64,000 bases of DNA from Polytrichum commune (GCA_950295325.1 OX485803.1:6694001-6758000); one strand, 5' to 3'; shown: positions 23,665 to 36,005, numbered from the stretch's first letter. Notes: generated by a model not told the origin, from the letters alone. Numbers and translations are program-made.

Positions 23665-23763
23665 ATCCAGAATCTGCAATCTCCCAGCGTGCACTACCCG
23701 GGCCAGCCGAGCTTCGACGATTATTTGAGAAACTTGGAGCAACTTACATCAAGTTGGGTCAGG
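23665..23763 (+). pseudogene. orphan exon of an ABC1 (UbiB/ADCK) kinase
   Basis: Between a plausible acceptor (gactgcag) and donor (CAG/GTTTGG), the plus strand encodes a segment ending FEKLGATYIKLGQ, the conserved entry of the ABC1/UbiB atypical kinase domain (consensus LGPxxIKxGQ). No other kinase exon (ATP-binding or catalytic) is visible on either side, and the F-box gene starts about 140 bp downstream. It therefore looks like a single transplanted or relict exon rather than a gene. Confidence 0.6.
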
Positions 23764-23904
23764 TTTGGCTTGTTTATCGTAGTATTATTTCCAGACAATT
23801 TGATATTCCTGGGTTAATGCCTGATTTAGGTCACGTCCAACAAAGCGCGGAAGCTAGTTTTTAGTCCCAGAGTCTACCTACGAACAACATAACATTGTTG
23901 AGCA

Positions 23905-25762
23905 ATGGAAGGCAGCGAACAGATGGAAGACGCATGGATGGAAGAAGAACAGGGGCCAACTGTGGGTGAACCAATGTGCAATGGAGAATCCAGCGGCGGT
24001 TCTATGGAAACGTCGAACGGGCTACCCGATCTGCCTGAGGCCTGCATCGCCACAATACTCTCCTGCCTTCATCCCCGAGAAGTTGCGAAAGCAGCGTACG
24101 TATGTCGGTCTTACCATTTGGCTTCACAATCTGACTCAGTTTGGGCCAGTCTGCTCCCACCTGGTCACATGGACATGTTAGAGCTCATAACGGATCCAAA
24201 ACCAGTGTTTAAAAGCAAAAAAGACATCTACAACTATCTCACCACACCAAAGTTCTTCGCAGGGGGAACAAAGGTTCGTTTTGTTCTTCTCTCCAGTCCG
24301 GAAGTCTACCTGTCGCTTTATGTCCGAACTCCGAGCATGTCTCCCTCTCTTTGCAGAGATGTTAGGATTCATATGAAAAGCCATTATGGACATGTCCGTG
24401 AATTGTGAACCTATTGAACTCATTCGAAAAGGGATATATTAGTTATCGCCCCTCTCTTGCAATTATTGTTTATGAGCAACTTTGAGATCCATCCTAAGCG
24501 CCATGTGCATGCCTTTCTGTGAATAAAGTGTGAATTGATTGGTAATCTTTTAGTTGCGATGGAGGTCTTCGGAGAGTGGTAGTAAGCTCAAACATTCTAC
24601 GTCCACTAATTCAGATGCAGATTTATCATTTATGAAAACCTTATCGTATTGCGCATAGGAACTGCTGATGACATGGTTTTTGACTTGTGCAAAATAGGCT
24701 TACTGGATAGACCGGGGAACGGGAGGAGTCATCGTGAGCATATCAGCAAGGGCATTGCACATAATTTGGGGCAGCACACCTGAGTACTGGAATTGGATAC
24801 CGAACGAAAACTCATTGTACGTCTCTTCACATAGAGAATCGACTGTGGTTGTGAATTTTTTTTGTCAGTGTTTTGTGTCTGCTGGAAACGAATTGCACCT
24901 CTTGCCTTCTTGCCTATGTGAATTACACATGATGGAGTATTATGATGACCAGTTCAGATTTGAGAAGGTTTCAGCTGCATCTTCCAAATTAATGGAACAG
25001 TTGACAAGTAATTAGGTCCAACTCTTGAGAGCACTTAACATCATGGCATGAATGGTTTCCTTATTCAGCTCCTAGACATACCATAGCATGATTTTGGTTT
25101 TTATTATATGCTCAATCATGAATATCATTTATAAAGCCAAGCTGGACTGATTTAAGTGGCATAAACTTCGACTTGGTTCTGATCTCATAGTTTCTGTAAA
25201 GCTGATTACCAGGTTTCCAGAGGTTGCACGATTGAAGAATGTTTGCTGGTTTGAAGTATGTGGTGACTTTGAGGTTGCACTCCCTCTTGGTTCTTACACA
25301 TTGTCCTGGCGAATCCAATTAGAAAGGCCGACTAATTTTAGTGCTCATCCTGTACATTTCACCTTCTCAAAGAACGACCTTGATGTATCGGAGTGCGCGT
25401 GTTACTTCGACCCGAGACCTGAAGTTGCACTTCAAGCAACCGAGAATTACAAGCTACCAACGATACGTGTCCTTGGCAATCGTTGGCAGGAGTATGATGT
25501 TGCAGAATTTTCTGTGGATAGAGAAGAACCAAGTTGTATGCTACGGGTCCACCTGATATCAACTAAAGGGGGGATGTGGAAAAGTGGGATATCCATGGAT
25601 GGGATTGTCATAAGACCGACTAATACTATCAAGAATCTGCAAAAAGGCCCCTCTCTGGCAGGACCAAGCATTGACAGGGGGCACATATCAGTTGAAGGAG
25701 CACGCTTGCATTTTCCTGATATTCTTCAGAGGTTCTTTTCAGCCTTGCGAAACCTTTCCTAG
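23905..25762 (+). CDS. F-box protein with phloem-protein-2 (PP2) domain
   Basis: Three exons are inferred: 23905-24273, 24698-24816 and 25213-25762, with GT-AG junctions and compatible phases, giving about 345 residues. An acidic leader is followed by an F-box at about residues 40-80 (LPDLPEACIATILSCLHPRE, then VCRSYHLASQSDSVW), which binds SKP1 in SCF ubiquitin ligases. The rest is a PP2 lectin-like domain, with SARALHIIWGSTPEYWNWIP in exon 2 and FPEVARLKNVCWFEVCG and SYTLSWRIQLE in exon 3. This is the F-box/PP2 family of land plants, thought to recruit glycoprotein or other targets. A polyadenylation-type signal lies at 26048-26053. The start is the first ATG of the open frame before the F-box. 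It is the best-preserved gene in the window; the specific subfamily is not assigned. Confidence 0.92.
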
Positions 25763-26047
25763 GCCCTGACCACTGAGGTGGGCAAAGTTTTGAGTAGATG
25801 GTCATCTGTCTTGTATCTATAGAAACCGGTGATTGGTAGTGTAAATAAGGAGCTTGTGGAACCTTGATAGTTTCCAGCTAGCACAAGGCTGGCAGTTCCA
25901 GGTTTCAGCCTGCAACCAATTTTGTGGGTTACATACCATGCAATTTTTAGGATTATTTTGATGAGGTGATACTCAAGTTCTTTCACTCTCTTAATGTTAT
26001 TGTACACTATCTTTACAAGGAGCTAGTGTCCGATATCAATTGCAGAA

Positions 26048-26053
26048 AATAAA
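26048..26053 (+). terminator. polyadenylation-type signal AATAAA
   Basis: AATAAA lies 285 bp past the stop of the F-box/PP2 gene, a plausible 3' UTR length. Confidence 0.5.
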
Positions 26054-26390
26054 CTAAGCAGATTTTTAGCTCTTTCTGTGCATGAGGTCCTCATCTAGTT
26101 TTTTTTTAAATAATTTCCTTTCACTGACGGTGATCTCATCTTTGTGGGATTTGCACATTGTTTTTTCTTGTCCTCGAGAAAAGAACATGGACTAATGTAC
26201 ATCATGCAAGATCTCAAAAGTAGAGCAAGAAGCTACATAAGGCGAAGTGGACTTTCTGGCTCAATCAACCTGTGAATCTCACAATTAAATTTTTGATGCA
26301 TTGAGCTCGTGCAACATGGTAGATTGGTAGGAACTAGGGGTGTTTGTATTTGTGATTCTGCTAATATTGGTGTGATGTGACTGAAGCTTT

Positions 26391-26562
26391 TCTGTCCACA
26401 GCATTCCTCTGTAGCTGAAGTTTTGTCAGGTCTACTAAAGCTTGCTCCTGTGTATGGTGCAGTTGGAATCCTTGGCATGTTGAATCCGATGTTGAGGATG
26501 ATGATGATGATGGCGATGATTCATCAGTAATGGACATGAACCGATCATACCCGAACCTTTAA
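26391..26562 (+). other. possible 3' exon, unassigned
   Basis: Two open frames follow acceptor-like sites. One (from about 26391) gives SVAEVLSGLLKLAPVYGAV and a methionine-rich end. The other (from 26463) gives WNPWHVESDV and an acidic run before a stop at 26562. The gat/atg repeat explains the low-complexity parts. No family is recognised. Confidence 0.2.
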
Positions 26563-26599
26563 ATTGCCTCTTGATGTAAAAATATGAGCCTCATAATGT

Positions 26600-28703
26600 A
26601 GACAGTGCCAGGCTCCAACTTCACCATGGATACAAGTCTAGCTTCAGAGGAGACTCATCTCATCTTTAGTTCCGACCTTGGGATCGACGAATGATGCAAC
26701 CCAGCTTCCAGTTTTTTGGGGCTCCAATGCCTACTGGCACGTTGTCATATTTCAGACTGATACTTCTTAACAGGGGGCTAGGACCACCCAATAGGAGACA
26801 GAGGTGAAAGGACATATTTGGAAATATATTTTTGGGACAAGTCCGTGGGCACTGGAGGGACTCTGGAGGAGGCTTTACATTTCCAACACCGTTTGTTTGT
26901 GTATATGTTGTTGCTTTTGCACAACAATGCATGTCTATTAAATGCAATGTTTTGATAAACTTCTATAGTAGTTGTGGGGAAACTGACCTCCGATTCGGAG
27001 TCCACTTTGCCAATAACCACATCATCAGAGTGGAGCTTGTGGAAGAGATGGAAAACATTGGTTCCTTAAGCAGTTATGTGAAGTATTCTATTGTGAAGTA
27101 TTACCTTATAATATGTGCACACAACCACCTTGCATTTATTGAGCATGTTAAGTGTTGTGGTGACTGCCCTCTCACCTACTTGGGAGTCATTTTCCCTTCT
27201 CACTAAGGGAAACAATCCATACACATGTGAATTCAATTAGATGAAATGATATGACGACCAACATGAGGTTGTTTTCTTCTCCACTTCCTAGTGCCCCCAT
27301 CTAAGAAACTCCCATCTCACATGAAATTCCATGTGTATCATAATACGATGAGTGGTACTTAATCATCTCGCCAATTTGCAAGCACTAGCTGAAAATAATT
27401 CCAATATCCTTGTTGTATATATACTCCAATGGTATTCAAAAAGGTGATAGTAATCATGAACTAGTCCAACACTCATTGGAACTCTTTGAATCCACATTAC
27501 CTAGTGTGAAGGCAAATGCAACCAAACAATTAACTAGAATGACTAAGTTCATCATGAATCAAAATGAACCTGCAATCCATCGCCTTCAAGTTAATAGCAA
27601 TTTATTGTAGTGTTCTCTTGCAATTGGTGTGCAATGGTAATTTCCTAGGGAGAGGTGATCTAGGGTATGTATGTACAATAAAGTCAAACCTTGTGCGTTT
27701 GGATTGTGCAAATAAGGTAGGTGGTATGTGGCCCATTTATGGACATTGGAAATTGAGATAATAGTTTAGCAAATATATGTTATATGCTTCTCCAAATATA
27801 AAAACCTAATGGAGTCATAGCATGAGTTATGTGCACGCACAACAAGTCCACCCCAATGATCGGGGAGAACCGGCAGTTAGTTACAAATGAACCGGTTGAG
27901 TTTGAGAAATAACCGGTTGAAGATCAAGACTACAGGAAAATTACCGATCATTTTAGAAGAATTTATAGAATATACCCCGATTTAATAAAGGAAAACCGGA
28001 GGATGTCAACATGTAACCGGTTGGACTTGCATACACTAGGATCTCAACCGATTCTGCCCAAAAATCTCCCCGATCACTGGTCCACCCCCTAGTACATTGT
28101 GATATATACAAAAGGTGCATATTACACAAGGGCCATGCCATAATACTCTACACACTAAATGTAAAACGCATCCCATCATGATGGGAACATTGGAATTGTG
28201 TCAAGAAAATGGAAAAGTAGAAGATGATCAAGTAATTCAAATGCCATATAAACCGGTTTATAATCCGTCCATTACGCTTATGTGCATCTGCACTGGCAAC
28301 TAGTAAGAATGGAATTAGTCCATATATAATCTAATTGTTAATTATAGGTTACTGTGATTTTTTAAAAGTAAGCCCAAAATTACAAAGTCTCGTCCAAATT
28401 TTTACATTGAGGACATATATTCAATATATCCACATTGAAGTCTCTTATAAAACCTTATAGGACAAGAACGTGAAGCATTGAGATGGAATTTCCCTAAAGT
28501 GTGGAGGAATTCATCTAAGTGCATTGTATGGGTTTTATATAGAGCTATGACATGTAATGCTATTCAAGTGTTCAAATTGAACAAACCAACAATGCACTTG
28601 GCACCACTATGTGTGTATATCTCACAATAAAATAGATAGAAAATCTAGATAATCTAACAAATATGAATAAAAAAGACAACCACCAACCACATAATGATAA
28701 CCA
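26600..28703. other. no gene seen; dispersed repeat at 27850-28075
   Basis: 27850-28075 matches 15200-15430 and, inverted, a stretch near 29035-29090 (a unit with repeated ccggttg and gcccaaaa). The rest is AT-rich with only short chance frames. Confidence 0.5.
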
Positions 28704-28972
28704 CTCCGGGGGTTCATTGGCGAAAATTGTAGAACAACGTGTGATAAAAAATAGGGTCTAATATATTCGTTGTAGATAAATTTTGTGAAAAACTTACATA
28801 TAAAATAGGGGGGTTTTAAAATAGTGAAAAATGATTACATGTAAACTACCATCACACCTTTATTTTGAAAAATACCATACCTTATAATATTTTCTGCAAG
28901 GTAATAGCCCCCCAATAAATAGGTCCCGAACGCACGTGTATGCAAAATATAAGAGGGAGTGAACCCCCCGAG
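28704..28972 (+). mobile_element. CTCGGGGGG-terminus short element (269 bp)
   Basis: It starts CTCCGGGGGTTCATTGGCG and ends GTGAACCCCCCGAG, with exact 8-bp flanking repeats GATAACCA (28696-28703, 28973-28980). It is nearly identical over its length to the nested element at 5085-5371. Confidence 0.92.
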
Positions 28973-28980
28973 GATAACCA

Positions 28981-31031
28981 ATTGTTGGTTGTAGTAGCGA
29001 GGGTCTTCACCTTATTGCCAACCCCACTAGCTTTGGGAAGAGTTTTGGGCATAATTGGTCAAAATCCTTGTGATATTTCGGTTGGTGTCTGGAAGCAAGG
29101 CAACGAAATGAGCAAGAGAAGGTGAAACCCTAAAACAAAGCTCCTTTAACAAAAAAAAACCTCCCTATGCGATGACCCCATAACATGCCAATACGCAGTC
29201 CGTAAATACCCATGGCATGACCAAGACAGATTCATCATTGGGAAAAGAGGCCCCCACAACTCCAAAATTTTGGCGAACTTCTCCTGAGAAGTGTTTGACA
29301 ACAACCTTAAGAAATTAGCTAGGCGAAAAACTTCTTGCTTCAACGGGTGGGAAGTCATGTATACCATCCATTTTCTCACCAATTAGATCTAACAGGTCTC
29401 GCAGATGCTGAACCATCCTACTTGCATATTACTGCCTCTTCAAAATGATCCATGGAATTTTAAAGCATGGGCTGGTTATCCACCTAGGCATCCAAGATTT
29501 TGTGATGTGAAAATTAGATGTGGACCAAATTAAGATGGGAACTAAATGCTTATATGACATACACACTGATATGTGCAATTAAGTTGATCCTTGCTAATTT
29601 GTTGACACTCACATAGTTATGAATATTCATTACCATTTAGTAACAAAACAAATGAATTTATGTGGTTGCTATATGGTGTGTAAACAAAGTTTTAAGATTT
29701 TTTGATCTGGTTTTGGCCCAAGTTTATTTGCATGGGTAAAGAGTCAACATATTCATGAATGTAGCCTAATTGCACATACCAGTTTAGTGAAAGTAAGCAT
29801 ACTTCCACATGTGGTGATGGTGCTACACTGTTCATCGTAATTAGTGTCACTTACTCTGGAGTTACACCATGTTTTTACTTTTTTACTTGTGATGTAAGAT
29901 TTCACCAAGTAAAGTTGATTATGTTCTATAACCCTAAACAACCTATTTGACCTAGTATGTTGGCAAATAATGATATATATACAAAATAGTAATAGCCTTG
30001 TGTAGTTCCAAATAGTATGTGACACAAAATGTCATAAAGGATGTGGTGAGGCATCTTCATTGGCAATAACTATGTTACAAGGCCCTCCGAGATATAGTAG
30101 ATTAGGCACATTCTCTTGTGGGGTCGTCTTTGTGCATCAAAACTGCAATACCCATATGCACACTTCCAAACACAACTTAATTGAGATTATTGCAGGCCAT
30201 CTTATAATGGCTTACATTATATCAATCATCCCTATGTTAGGTGTGGGCCAGATTTCAATGCCAAGATCAAAAATCAAACCATTCCATATTGTTTGTAGTT
30301 GTTTTGATGATTCTTTTGGTGTAAGCATCACTACCTATTTCCCAAACAAACTCTATGCTTTGCCAACTTCCCTGCGGACTTCTTCTCCCACTAGCGGTGG
30401 GCCTTTGGCCCCGAGCGGCTCGTTGTTTGTTGCCAAAGAATTCACTAGTAGGAGACCCATCCTTTCCCACACCAAAAGGACAGTAAACTAACACTATTCT
30501 GTAACCAACGCACATGTCGTGTAGGTTCCAGCCACTGTAGATATGTTGTCATCTTGGAGCAATCCTATTATTTAACACAAACGGGATGCCAGAGTCATGT
30601 CATGGTGTTAGCATGTTAGCATGACGGTAAGTTATGATTATAGGTAAACTGAAGAGGTAAAATTTAGGGGGTAGTTTACTTTGATTTTATATTTAAGGAC
30701 CGTTCCCAAAAAGAATTAAAATTTTACCCTAACCCTAAAATTTCCCACTTGCGAAATCTCTTGGGCTTCGTCCGGGCGCCCAAGAATTAGCCTTACTCTT
30801 AATGTAGATGGGTCTTAAATGGTTAATTTTCAAACTAGCCTACTTATGGCATGATATGAAACAAGTAGGTTAGTACGAGATGGTTAGCAAATCCAAATCA
30901 AAATTTAGGAGCTCATATGAATATCTTAGTCATTATCAAAGTGAAGATTATGGTGTCAGTAATGATCATATATGTGTCCATACCTAACTTCAAGACTTGC
31001 ACATATACCACTCAAATATACATGTCCAATT
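28981..31031. other. no gene seen
   Basis: AT-rich spacer. The start (29035-29090) carries an inverted fragment of the dispersed repeat seen at 15400 and 28050. The frames at 30060-30491 (plus) and 30267-30515 (minus) overlap each other and have no recognisable features. Confidence 0.5.
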
Positions 31032-31039
31032 AAGAAGAG

Positions 31040-32347
31040 CTCGGGGGGGGGCACTCCCTTGTATATTTTGCATACACCTGCGATAATGACCTATTAAAAT
31101 GGGGGCTATTTACCTATGAGAAAGGATTATAAGGGATGCTAATTTTTGAAATAATGGTAAATTGTTGTGATTATTTGCACCCTATTGGTAATTATAAATT
31201 CTTGGATGGTTGATTTTATGGTACCCTATATTACTTATATGTATTTTTTTCCCCTGATTGCCCCCATTCCTTAAAGTGTATGATACAGTAGAATTCTTGT
31301 TAGAAGCACATGTACAGAGTAAGAGAAACAAACATTTACTAGGGTTTAGGGTTCAAGGTCACACTGAAGTCCGGGCAAAGCAAAACACTAAACAATAACA
31401 ACAAAAGATTGCAATTACATGTCATTAAGCAACACGAGCCAACGAATAAAAGTTGTGTTGGATAACACAGTTAGAAACCTTGAGGTCTTAGGGAACAGGC
31501 GAGCCACATGTGTCTCAAAGTCACATTTACAAGGTTTGCAGAATCCCTACAATTGATGCCTTGATCTTCCAATCCTACACATTGGAGGAAAATCCCACTC
31601 CATGCAAGCAAAATCCACCTAAACTAGCTAGGCTACCATTTACACATGTGGGAGATATGAGGGTACTCGAACTGAAATGACTACTACAAATTTCAAGGTA
31701 TACTAATGATCATTCAACCTTTTTTCCAAATTATATCTCCACATGTGTGAGATAGTACAAATTTAGCAGGTTTTATTTTTTATTTGAAATGAACTCACTC
31801 AATGAGTTTGCATCTACCTCATCTAAGGTGTAGATTTTGCTAGTTGATTCATACAGTAGAGACACAATTGAGATAATAGCATCCACATCAACCCACACAC
31901 AGTCACTCTCAACATACTTATATTTGTTGAGACCCGGCTGTTTTTTGAACCAATGGAGGTAAGCCATAGCAGTTGGGAAGAGCGTTTTTCTATTTCCGTT
32001 CTGGACTGCACGTTTCATCAAGTCAATGGGTTGCCAACAATTGCCCCACTTAGTACCAACCTTCACCCTTATCTTTTGAACCCTTCCTATATAGAACATG
32101 CCATATTTTGGTGGCAAAGTATTTAATTTTTGAAACTATCACTTTTTCTCCATGCTATTTTATATGTACCACTTAGGTAATTTAATCATGTTTTGTCAAA
32201 TGCTATATTACATATAATCATGTTTCACAATCCCAAAGCACTCTATACTACATCTAATAATTTACAAATTTTACGCCAAATTTTTATACAAGACCCTATA
32301 TTTTATCGCACGTAGTTCCTACGTTTTTCGCCAGTGCCCCCCCCGAG
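31040..32347. mobile_element. CTCGGGGGG-terminus element with a 114-codon frame (1308 bp)
   Basis: The left end CTCGGGGGGGGCACTCC and right end GCCCCCCCCGAG are flanked by exact 8-bp repeats AAGAAGAG (31032-31039, 32348-32355). The right subterminal sequence (inverse of CACTGGCGAAAAACGTAGG, then ACGTGCGATAAA) matches the short elements at 5085 and 28704. It is one of the two largest members here and carries the minus-strand frame described separately. Confidence 0.92.
31773..32117 (-). CDS. uncharacterised 114-aa frame inside transposon
   Basis: The frame starts MPPKYGMFYIGRVQKIRVKV, and contains KWGNCWQPIDLMKRA and WVDVDAIISIVSLLYES, with a composition like a real protein. It lies wholly inside the 31040-32347 element. 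No catalytic triad is visible and I do not recognise the family. It could be a fragment of the element's own transposase or of a captured host gene (the segment reads like a globular eukaryotic domain). It has no nearby partner frame. Confidence 0.45.
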   Translation of the reverse strand: MPPKYGMFYIGRVQKIRVKVGTKWGNCWQPIDLMKRAVQNGNRKTLFPTAMAYLHWFKKQPGLNKYKYVESDCVWVDVDAIISIVSLLYESTSKIYTLDEVDANSLSEFISNKK

Positions 32348-32579
32348 AAGAAGAGTGACCACGAAAGGCCCATATACATTTGTAAATAATTGTATCCTAC
32401 TTAGTGTCACCTACATTACATAATCTATGTATCATCCCTATTGTCAAGCAAATCAAATATTTCCATCCGGAAATGTAATGCCTCTATGACATTACCATTA
32501 TGTTGTAATTCTATGCTATATGATTGTGGATAGTCTCCTTCCTTGCAATGGTTGTAACATGAGTACCTACTAAAATACC

Positions 32580-32756
32580 AAGTAAGGCTAACCAACTACT
32601 CAGTAGTTATTTAGTAAGTAGAGTAAGGGTAACCAACTACTTATTTAGTAAGTAGAGGAAGAGTAACCAACTAGTCATTTAGTAAGTAGAGTAAGGCTAA
32701 CCAACTAGTTATTTGGTAAGTAGAGTAAGGGTAACCAACTAGTTATATAATAAGTA
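32580..32756. repeat. 34-bp tandem repeat, about 5 copies
   Basis: Units of agtaagtagagtaagggtaa plus ccaactagttattt recur with small changes (ggaag, ggcta) across this span. Confidence 0.85.
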
Positions 32757-33071
32757 GGCCTAGCCACTAGGCCCGACACCACCCTAAATCCGGCCTCCCC
32801 AAAAAAGACATGAGGCCCACGGCCCCACCCCGCCTTGGTGGCCCCCGCCCCCCACCCCACGGCCACCTAGGATCATTGAGGCCCTTGGATGGGCCTTGGT
32901 GGATCAACGGTCCGGATGCACCATGAAGAATCTCATATGTAGCGCCTCAATGACACGGCAACCGAACCGGCAAAAATGTGTGAATCTAGCCAAAAAAGGT
33001 GTGGAAATAGCAATCCCCTAAAATAACAAAGGAGCCTTATCCCAACATGATGATGAAGGGGGATGTGCAAC

Positions 33072-34180
33072 CAGGGCATAAAATTGACACCCTGGGGGGT
33101 GTATTTTGCTTCCTAGAGTGTCCTAGGACACCCAAATCTCAAACAGGGTGTCCCCGAGGACACCCAAAAATCCTACAAGGGTGTCCTTTTTACACCCAAA
33201 AAAAATTCAGGGTGTCCCCTGTACTTGTAGGGCCTATCAGCGGATACCAAATTTGTGGCACAATTTTTGGACATTTCTAGAGGCGGTGAGATCCATTTTC
33301 AAGACTCTACAAGAGTGGTGCATTCACATATATTGCATTATGCACCATTGCCTCATGCAATTGAGTTTGGTGGTGATGGTACCCTCCATGGGTGCAAGGT
33401 GATTGCACAGGCCTATGTGGTTAAGGTGATAGAATCATTGCAGCAACGATTTCCTAATTTGAAGCTCTTCAATGCAGCTAAGCTATTTAGCCCTGTCTGT
33501 TTTTCAACAGACTTGACACTTCTTCATCGAAATGCTCGTTTATGGCTTCAGAGTTTCATTGACCACTTCTGCACTAATGGAGGGAATCTTTTTGATGAGC
33601 GTGGTTTAAAATCAGAGCTTCAAGGTTTTTTGGATACACTTCATATTTCATGTGGTGGTCTTAAAATGCACCAAGCTTGGATGGTTTATTCTTCCAATTT
33701 GGACTATGTTGGAAGATATCCTCATATGACAAAGTTGTGGCAAGCTGTTCTTGTAATTCCTGCTAGTACAGCTTCTTGTGAGAGAGGATTTTCTACTCAA
33801 AATCATATTAAATCTACTTTACGGTGTAGTTTGGTATTAGAGACTTTGGAAGCACAAATGAGAGTTGCAATGGCAAAAATCCCCATAGAGGCCATTGACT
33901 TTGAACAAGTATGGGTAAAGTGGTGTGCTATGAAAGGCTGCCGCTTGTAGGTTTGATTTGCATTGCAAGTTATGATATGTAGTGAATTTTTTTATTTTTA
34001 ATTGAGATTTTGAAATTATATTATATATTTTTCAAAATTGTACCTATTTTGACAAAAAAAAAATTTTAAGAGAAATTTATGAGGACACCCAAAAATTGGA
34101 GCAGGGTGTCCTTGGGACACCCAAAATTTGGGCCAGGGTGTCCCCTGGAAATTTGGCTAGGGTGTCAAATTTATGGCCTG
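33072..34180 (+). mobile_element. hAT element with partial transposase (1109 bp)
   Basis: The termini match the element at 18217-18873 (CAGGGCATAAAATTGACACC ... ATTTATGGCCTG), and exact 8-bp repeats TGTGCAAC flank it (33064-33071, 34181-34188). About 168 bp at the left and 280 bp at the right are shared with that smaller copy. The interior encodes the C-terminal part of the transposase. The N-terminal BED finger and first catalytic parts are absent, so it cannot act alone. Confidence 0.93.
33255..33950 (+). pseudogene. hAT transposase, C-terminal part with dimerisation domain
   Basis: The 231-codon frame ends with the hAT-C dimerisation signature ASCERGFSTQNHIKSTLR. Upstream, FNAAKLFSPVCFSTDLT and a long helical stretch fit the region preceding it in hAT proteins. 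Full-length hAT transposases usually exceed 600 residues, so over half is missing, including the zinc finger and the first two acidic catalytic residues. The left junction is at about 33240, where identity to the sister element ends. The frame itself is not interrupted, which suggests a recent deletion. Confidence 0.85.
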
Positions 34181-34188
34181 TGTGCAAC

Positions 34189-34966
34189 TATTGTCTGTAT
34201 GCTTTGTTTGGTCATATATAATTAGCTGCAGTTTCTCTGGAGAATACTAGGGTATTGACTGCTTGTACCAAAATATTCTCAAGTGCAACCACCGACCAGA
34301 GTTCGGGAAGTTTTTGAAGCCTTAGTGGCTAATTGCCGGTAGTTGCTACCAAGGGTCGGATTTTTTCCAATTTACATCGGCAAGAGCCGGTCTTTTGTAA
34401 AATCAATCGGCCAATTGCCTATATTTTCATATTGTCATTGGCCAATATCCGATTAAATGGAATTCGTATCGGCACTAATTGTTTAAAAAATGTATGAAAA
34501 GTTATTAGAAATCATTTCTTAGTACAAAATCTTGAATAAGTGAAAAGAAAGGCATGTTCAAAACTTTAAATTTGAAGAGTTAATATCCTTGGCAGGAATT
34601 GAACCTAGCAATGCCTTCACCGCTTGAAGGCCAAGGGTCCCCCAAATCTTCATAGAAGCAATTGGATTTGGTCATGAAAAGGTTGCATAATTCAAAAAGC
34701 TTAAGGTTTAGGGTACTTCCTCAAGTGCATCATCAGATGCCCCAGACAAATAGCGCTCTGGATGCTTCTGGCTGAAATCCAGTAACTCACAAGAAGAATT
34801 GGCTACATTTCCGGGACATTTTCTAGTCCATCGGCTAATTGCCGGAGGATTGAAATTATAGTCGGATTGCCATCCGATGGTTGAAAATTTGGACCGGCCA
34901 TGAGGGGAAATCCATCGGCTGATAATGAACTAGCCGTCGGTTTTCCCCGAACATAGCCACCGACAT
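34189..34966. other. no gene seen; cggcta/gccgat-rich stretch
   Basis: The flank resembles 53245-53330 near its start. Many short cggc/gccg motifs (atcggc, gccgat) in both orientations occur in 34330-34960. No coding region is supported. Confidence 0.45.
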
Positions 34967-34969
34967 TAA

Positions 34970-35990
34970 ACACCCAATTTTTCGGGATGTGACATCCAGG
35001 TTGGGGCAACCCTCCAAAGAAATTTTGGAACTTGACCGAAAAGTGTTGCCCGTCCCTCCCAACTTCGAAAAAACATTGCCCTTGCATGCTTGAAGACCGC
35101 TTCACTACGATTCCCATATTGAGTGCACTTCACCTTCAAGGTCTCAAATCCAATATATATGGGCACTTTCAATGAGTAAATAAGCAATTGATTGGGATTT
35201 CATTCTGGAAGTGAAACCATCAATGAAGCATGTAATCAACTTGGAGGTCAAAAACATTACAAAATCCTTATTAACATTGAGGTTATCATTTTTGTGACTT
35301 ACCATTTGAAATTGTCTTTGTCATTCTAAGATGACACTTAAATTAATGTGTTGATTTAGTACTATGTATATTTTATAATGTTTTAGGTAATGCCTTCTAT
35401 TTTCACAAGTATTCATACGCAATTAATTAGAAAATGTACTTACTGGAATTAATTAATCACTAGAATTAATTCCAGTAAGTACATTTTCTAATTTATTAGG
35501 CTTACCAAATAATTGGAATTAATTCATTAATTACTGAACTACCATAATTTAATGTAAAATATACTTATTCCAATAATTAAGAAATTAAGTAATAAATTCC
35601 AATCATTAAGTAAGCCTCTTCAATTATAAAATGTACTTACTGGAATTTAAATTTTTTATAAAGTCAATGTTAATGAGGATTTTGTAATGTTTTTGACCAA
35701 GTTAATTATGTGCTTCATTGATGGTTTCACTTCCGAAATGAAATCCAATCAATTGCTTATGGACTGATTGAAAGTGCACATATATATTGGATTTTAGACC
35801 TTGAAGGTGAAGTGAACTCACTACAAGATTTGTAGTCAATTGACCTTCAAGAATGCAAGGGCAATGTTCTTTTTGAAGTTGGGCGGGACGGGTAGCAATT
35901 TTCGGTCAGGTTAGGAAATTTCTGTGGAGGGCTACCCCATCTTGAATCTGACACCTCCAAAAGTTTATGAGGGGATGTTTAACGTCTGCC
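34970..35990. mobile_element. Mutator-like foldback element, second copy
   Basis: Inverted arms (gacattaaacaccc ... gtttaacgtctgcc, and gggcaaccctccaaagaaattt in inverse on the right) meet at a small central palindrome near 35440 (tactggaattaat/attaattccagta). The arms keep the frame FETLKVKCTQYG seen in the other copies. The right flank is shared with 54351 on, and the left flank is not. Confidence 0.7.
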
Positions 35991-36005
35991 AAGTCCAACT
36001 AGTTA

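Noticed and set aside
30715-30745. Telomere-like ccctaaccctaaaa
   Set aside because: Only about two units; too short to indicate a telomeric or interstitial telomeric array.
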